Origin: Streptosporangiaceae bacterium
GTDB lineage: Bacteria; Actinomycetota; Actinomycetes; Streptosporangiales; Streptosporangiaceae
Direction: 5' to 3'
DNA length: 7,234 nt
NCBI GenBank assembly: GCA_030041195.1
Contig: JASHOI010000590.1
Coordinates: 1-7,234, forward strand
Shown: positions 4,930 through 7,234 of the stretch, one piece after another
Layout of the letters: every line of letters begins with the position of its first letter
How positions within the stretch are numbered: position 1 is the stretch's first letter
The notes under the pieces: generated by a model
What the model was told of the DNA's origin: nothing
The model's database searches: none
The model's input: only the letters and a program-made list of their open reading frames with translations
Position numbers and translations under genes: made by a program

Positions 4930-5250
4930 ATGCCTGCCTTCGTCTTCAGCTACCGCGCCTCTGGCGACTACGCCCCAACCCCGGAATCCTCATCGGCCTG
5001 GAGGGCCTGGTTCGACGGCATGGGCGACGACCTCGTCGAGCTCGGCAAGCCGGCCGTCGGCGCGGTCGCGCTGGGCAACTGCGGCCCGGGCACCGGACTG
5101 GGCGGCTACTCCGTGATCAGCGCGCCGGACCTGGACGCGGCGCTGGCCGTGGCAAGGGGCTGCCCGCAGCTGAGCCGGAACGGCGGCGTGGAGATCGCCC
5201 AGCTCGTCGACGTCCCGGCCGTGATCAGCACCGGCCAGCAGGCCGGCTGA
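4930..5250 (+). CDS. YCII-related domain protein
   Basis: The 106-residue protein resembles the YCII-like small proteins often found beside ECF sigma factors. It begins with a strand (FVFSYRASGDY, 4-14), has the amphipathic helix AWRAWFDGMGDDLVELGKP (23-41), then the conserved stretch GLGGYSVISAPDLDAALAVA (56-75) with RGCPQL and GGVEIAQLVDV closing the dimeric alpha+beta barrel. It is soluble, with no signal peptide. YCII proteins share the ferredoxin-like fold of dimeric barrel enzymes, but their reaction is unknown. ATG 4930 follows GAGAGGAG (4916-4923) at six bases. It diverges from the sigma gene and precedes the exporter gene by 56 bp on the same strand, so it is a candidate target of that sigma factor and may be co-transcribed with the exporter. 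Confidence 0.85.
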   Translation: MPAFVFSYRASGDYAPTPESSSAWRAWFDGMGDDLVELGKPAVGAVALGNCGPGTGLGGYSVISAPDLDAALAVARGCPQLSRNGGVEIAQLVDVPAVISTGQQAG

Positions 5251-5265
5251 GGCCCTGCCCACACC

Positions 5266-5284
5266 GGCGCCGCCCCGCGGCGCC
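5266..5284 (+). other. GC stem-loop between YCII and exporter genes
   Basis: GGCGCCGC (5266-5273) and GCGGCGCC (5277-5284) form a perfect 8-bp stem with a 3-base loop, ending 10 bases before the TTGGAG ribosome-binding site of the exporter gene. It could partly stop transcription or limit translation. There is no T-run, and such stems are frequent at this GC content. Confidence 0.35.
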
Positions 5285-5306
5285 CAGTTCCCGATTGGAG
5301 CACCCC

Positions 5307-6872
5307 ATGGCTGCCAGCTCACCAGCAACCGCGCGAACCCCCGCGTCGCCGGGCACGGCCCCGCGACGGCAGGCGCTCACGGTAGCGCTGACCGCCGTGG
5401 CGTTCTTCATGGTCGTCCTCGACGCGCTGGTGGTGGTCACCGCGCTGCCGTCGATACACCGCGAGCTGGGCGGCAGCCTCGGCACGCTGCAGTGGACGGT
5501 CAACGCGTACAACATGGCGTTCGGCGCGGGCATCATCACCGCCGCGGCGCTCGGTGACCGGCTCGGCCGGCGGCGCGTGTACACGGCCGGCCTCGCCGTG
5601 TTCACCGCCGCGTCGGCGGCCTGCGCACTGGCGCCGGACGTCGGCCTGCTGATCACCGCGCGGGCGGTGCAGGGACTGGGCGCCGCGGTCATCACGCCGC
5701 TGAGCCTGACGATTCTCACCTCCGCGTTCCCAGCCGAGCGCCGCGGGGCCGTCGTCGGGATCTGGGGCGGGATCTCCGGCCTCGGCGTCGCCGTCGGCCC
5801 GCTGATCGGCGGGGCGGTCACCCAGGGCCTGTCCTGGCACTGGGTGTTCTGGGTGAACGTGCCCGTCGGCGTCGCCGCGGTCGCCGGGGCCCGGCTCCGG
5901 CTGGCGGAAAGCCGCGGCCCAAGGACCCGGCTCGACATCCCGGGGCTGGTGCTGGTCTCGGCCGGCGCTGCGACGCTGATCTGGGCGCTCGTGCAGGGGT
6001 CGCAGTCGGGCTGGACCGGTACCAGGGTCCTGCTCGCCCTGACCCTGGGAGCGGCCCTGCTCGCGGTTTTCCTCGCCTGGGAGACCCGGGCCGCGCAGCC
6101 GATGGTCCCGCTCGGGCTGTTCCGGTCGGCCAGCTTCTCCGCCGCGGTCGGCGCGGGCTTCCTCACCGCCGCTGCGATCTACTCGGCGGCATTCCTGACC
6201 AGCCAGTTCTTCCAGCTCGGGCTCGGCGACTCGCCACTGGCCACGGGGCTTCGGTTCCTGCCGTGGACCGCCGCGCCGCTGCTGGTCGCCCCGCTGGCCG
6301 GCGCGCTCTCGGACCGGGTGGGCGCACGGGCGCTGATCGTGCCCGGCCTGCTGCTGCAGGCCGCCGGGTTCGCGTGGATCGTCGCGCTGGCCGGATCGCA
6401 CGGCAGCTACGCCCGATTCCTGCCGCCGTTCATGATCGCCGGCGTTGGTGTGTCGATGGCCATCCCCACCGCTTCCGCCGCAGCGCTGAACGCGGTCCCG
6501 CCCGGATCGCTCGGCAAGGCCTCCGCGATCTTCAACACACTGCGCCAGTTCGGCGCGGTCTTCGGCATCGCGATCGGGACGGCGATCTTCAACTCGAACG
6601 GCAGCCTGGCCGGGCCGACGGCGGTGACCAGCGGTTACCGTCCGGCCATGGTGGCGGCGGCCGGGTTCTCCGTCCTCGGCGCCGTCGCGGCCACCGCGGT
6701 CCGCAGGCGCGCAGCGACCGTCACTCCCGGGCCGGGCGAGGCTTTGCCTGCCGGGACCGGGCTGGGCCGGGCCCTGCCTGGCGAAACCGGCCCCTATCAG
6801 AGCCTGCCCGGCCAGGACGAGCCGGCCGGTACCCAGCCGACCCGCCTCTCCCCGGCGTTCCCCGCCAAATGA
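5307..6872 (+). CDS. DHA2-family MFS drug exporter, 14 membrane helices
   Basis: The 521-residue inner-membrane protein is a proton-driven major facilitator of the DHA2 (EmrB/QacA) type. I count 14 hydrophobic segments, from about 24-48 to about 445-466. Diagnostic motifs are present: motif D1 LDALVVVTALPSI (38-50) in helix 1, motif A GDRLGRRRVY (83-92) in the loop after helix 2, and the antiporter motif C within GISGLGVAVGPLIGG (155-169) in helix 5. Asp39 in helix 1 matches the membrane acidic residue typical of the family. Substrates of this family are usually amphipathic drugs, dyes or self-made antibiotics; none can be named. ATG 5307 follows TTGGAG (5295-5300) by six bases; the in-frame TTG inside that site is not used. 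A Pro/Gly-rich cytoplasmic tail of about 50 residues contains a threefold repeat. It lies downstream of the YCII gene on the same strand. Confidence 0.93.
   Translation: MAASSPATARTPASPGTAPRRQALTVALTAVAFFMVVLDALVVVTALPSIHRELGGSLGTLQWTVNAYNMAFGAGIITAAALGDRLGRRRVYTAGLAVFTAASAACALAPDVGLLITARAVQGLGAAVITPLSLTILTSAFPAERRGAVVGIWGGISGLGVAVGPLIGGAVTQGLSWHWVFWVNVPVGVAAVAGARLRLAESRGPRTRLDIPGLVLVSAGAATLIWALVQGSQSGWTGTRVLLALTLGAALLAVFLAWETRAAQPMVPLGLFRSASFSAAVGAGFLTAAAIYSAAFLTSQFFQLGLGDSPLATGLRFLPWTAAPLLVAPLAGALSDRVGARALIVPGLLLQAAGFAWIVALAGSHGSYARFLPPFMIAGVGVSMAIPTASAAALNAVPPGSLGKASAIFNTLRQFGAVFGIAIGTAIFNSNGSLAGPTAVTSGYRPAMVAAAGFSVLGAVAATAVRRRAATVTPGPGEALPAGTGLGRALPGETGPYQSLPGQDEPAGTQPTRLSPAFPAK
6738..6827 (+). 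repeat. Three 30-bp coding repeats in the exporter's C-terminal tail
   Basis: Residues 478-507 of the exporter read as three degenerate decapeptides: EALPAGTGLG, RALPGETGPY and QSLPGQDEPA, sharing x-(A/S)-L-P-(A/G). They follow the last membrane helix and should lie in the cytoplasm. The DNA copies have diverged, so this is an old expansion, not a fresh duplication. Confidence 0.55.
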
Positions 6873-7108
6873 CGACCAGCAGCCTCGGAAGAGTGACCGG
6901 CTTTCCGTCGGGGAGTGCGCACAATCGATCTCAGGATTCCGGCCGGGTCACGCGGGTACCGGCTGACCGTTCCTCCGGCACGCCGGGATATAGCGCGCGG
7001 TATGCCGCTTGAAATCGATTGTGATGTTGCTTTGCTGCACGGGTAATGCGGGCAGGGCCGAAGCCCGGGTAAACGCTATCTTTCTGGGTAGTACACAGAA
7101 TCTTCATT
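6873..7108. other. Intergenic stretch downstream of the exporter, no convincing gene
   Basis: No reading frame here resembles a known family. GC content falls towards the right. Weak stem-loops that could end the exporter transcript are ccggc/gccgg (6975-6979, 6982-6986) and gggc-cgaa-gccc (7055-7066), which reads as a UUCG-type tetraloop stem on the minus strand. A 10-bp inverted repeat (cacaatcgat at 6920-6929, atcgattgtg at 7014-7023) is within what chance allows at this spacing. Confidence 0.5.
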
Positions 7109-7150
7109 AATGTATCGAAGAACGGCCTATAGACCGTCGAACGGTACATT
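7109..7150. repeat. 42-bp imperfect dyad in an AT-rich pocket
   Basis: AATGTA (7109-7114) pairs with TACATT (7145-7150), ACGG (7122-7125) with CCGT (7134-7137), and the centre CTATAG (7127-7132) is itself a palindrome. All share the axis between 7129 and 7130. About 15 of 21 positions match, plus one G-T. TCGAA also appears as a direct repeat (7115-7119 and 7137-7141). It looks like an operator for a gene outside the window, but that gene is not visible. Confidence 0.4.
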
Positions 7151-7234
7151 CATAGGCGGCGGCGGGCGCGCGGCTTGCGGGGCGGGCAAGGCGGGCGCTT
7201 CGGGCGGCGGGGCGGCGCGTGGGTGGCGGGGGGC
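7151..7234 (+). other. G-skewed 87% GC tract with G-quadruplex pattern
   Basis: Of 84 bases, 51 are G and 22 are C. The run 7179-7212 satisfies the pattern of G-runs of three or more with loops of 1, 6, 6 and 4 bases. Both strands are open as protein: the minus strand gives an Ala/Pro-rich tail ending at TAG 7127-7129, and the plus strand a Gly-rich start from ATG 7110. Neither is recognisable, so no gene is called. Confidence 0.5.

Noticed and set aside
5225..6401. Long minus-strand frames opposite the exporter gene
   Set aside because: They mirror the exporter's codon bias and encode Arg/Gly/Ala-rich low-complexity sequence, while the plus strand has clear membrane helices and motifs.
6920..7023. 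10-bp inverted repeat cacaatcgat / atcgattgtg as attachment site or element ends
   Set aside because: At 84-bp spacing about one such match is expected by chance in a window this size, and no element lies between the arms.
6931..7149. 72-residue minus-strand frame downstream of the exporter
   Set aside because: No family resemblance, no ribosome-binding site, and it starts inside the imperfect dyad; likely chance in the AT-richer stretch.
1..7234. CRISPR array, tRNA or rRNA gene, insertion sequence, toxin-antitoxin or phage-defence system
   Set aside because: No regularly spaced direct repeats, cloverleaf sequence, transposase motif or defence-type nuclease domain was seen on either strand.

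Overview
The window is about 7.2 kb of very GC-rich DNA. Its G/C-biased codons, GTG starts, at least one leaderless gene and protein families (SnoaL-fused ECF sigma factor, DUF1059, YCII, 14-helix DHA2 transporter) all point to a high-GC actinomycete (Streptomyces or a related filamentous genus; the species cannot be read from the sequence). There are nine recognisable protein genes, one cut by the left edge. No rRNA, tRNA, CRISPR array, insertion sequence or phage gene is visible.

Left block, minus strand (2207 down to 1): a Cys-less ArsR-type repressor overlaps an AHSA1/SRPBCC gene by 4 bp (ATGA). A GNAT acetyltransferase follows, then a zinc-independent NADPH:quinone-reductase-like oxidoreductase that runs off the left edge. 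The ArsR gene has a near-ideal promoter (TTGACG, 17 bp, TAGCTT) placed so that the mRNA would start at or next to its GTG codon. Inverted repeats cover the -10 box, which suggests autorepression.

Central block (2303-3733): a TetR-type regulator on the plus strand diverges from a two-gene minus-strand operon, DUF1059 small protein then a stand-alone SnoaL-like protein (ATGA overlap). The shared intergenic region holds three half-sites of TAGGTCAG, forming two overlapping perfect palindromes, the likely TetR operator. The DUF1059-SnoaL operon ends in a 20-bp perfect stem-loop that separates it from the ArsR promoter. An 11-bp sequence from the ArsR operator is repeated next to the TetR operator, hinting at cross-regulation.

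Right block (3751-6872): an ECF sigma factor of the SigG-like type, carrying a C-terminal SnoaL-like domain, reads leftward and converges on the TetR gene with only 17 bp between stops. Divergent from it are a YCII-like small protein and a 14-helix DHA2 exporter, reading rightward. The 177-bp divergent region contains a nested dyad (12-bp and 8-bp perfect arms on one axis), with an ECF-like promoter for the sigma gene beginning in its outer arm.

Right edge (6873-7234): no convincing gene. A stretch of about 41% GC with a 42-bp imperfect dyad abuts an 87% GC, strongly G-skewed tract that fits the G-quadruplex pattern.

Taken together the region looks like three small regulated stress or detoxification units, each made of a regulator beside small ligand-binding-fold proteins (AHSA1, SnoaL, YCII) and redox, acetylation or export functions. 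The gene families are all known. The parts that merit a second look are the regulatory DNA and the combination of units, not a clearly new enzyme system.
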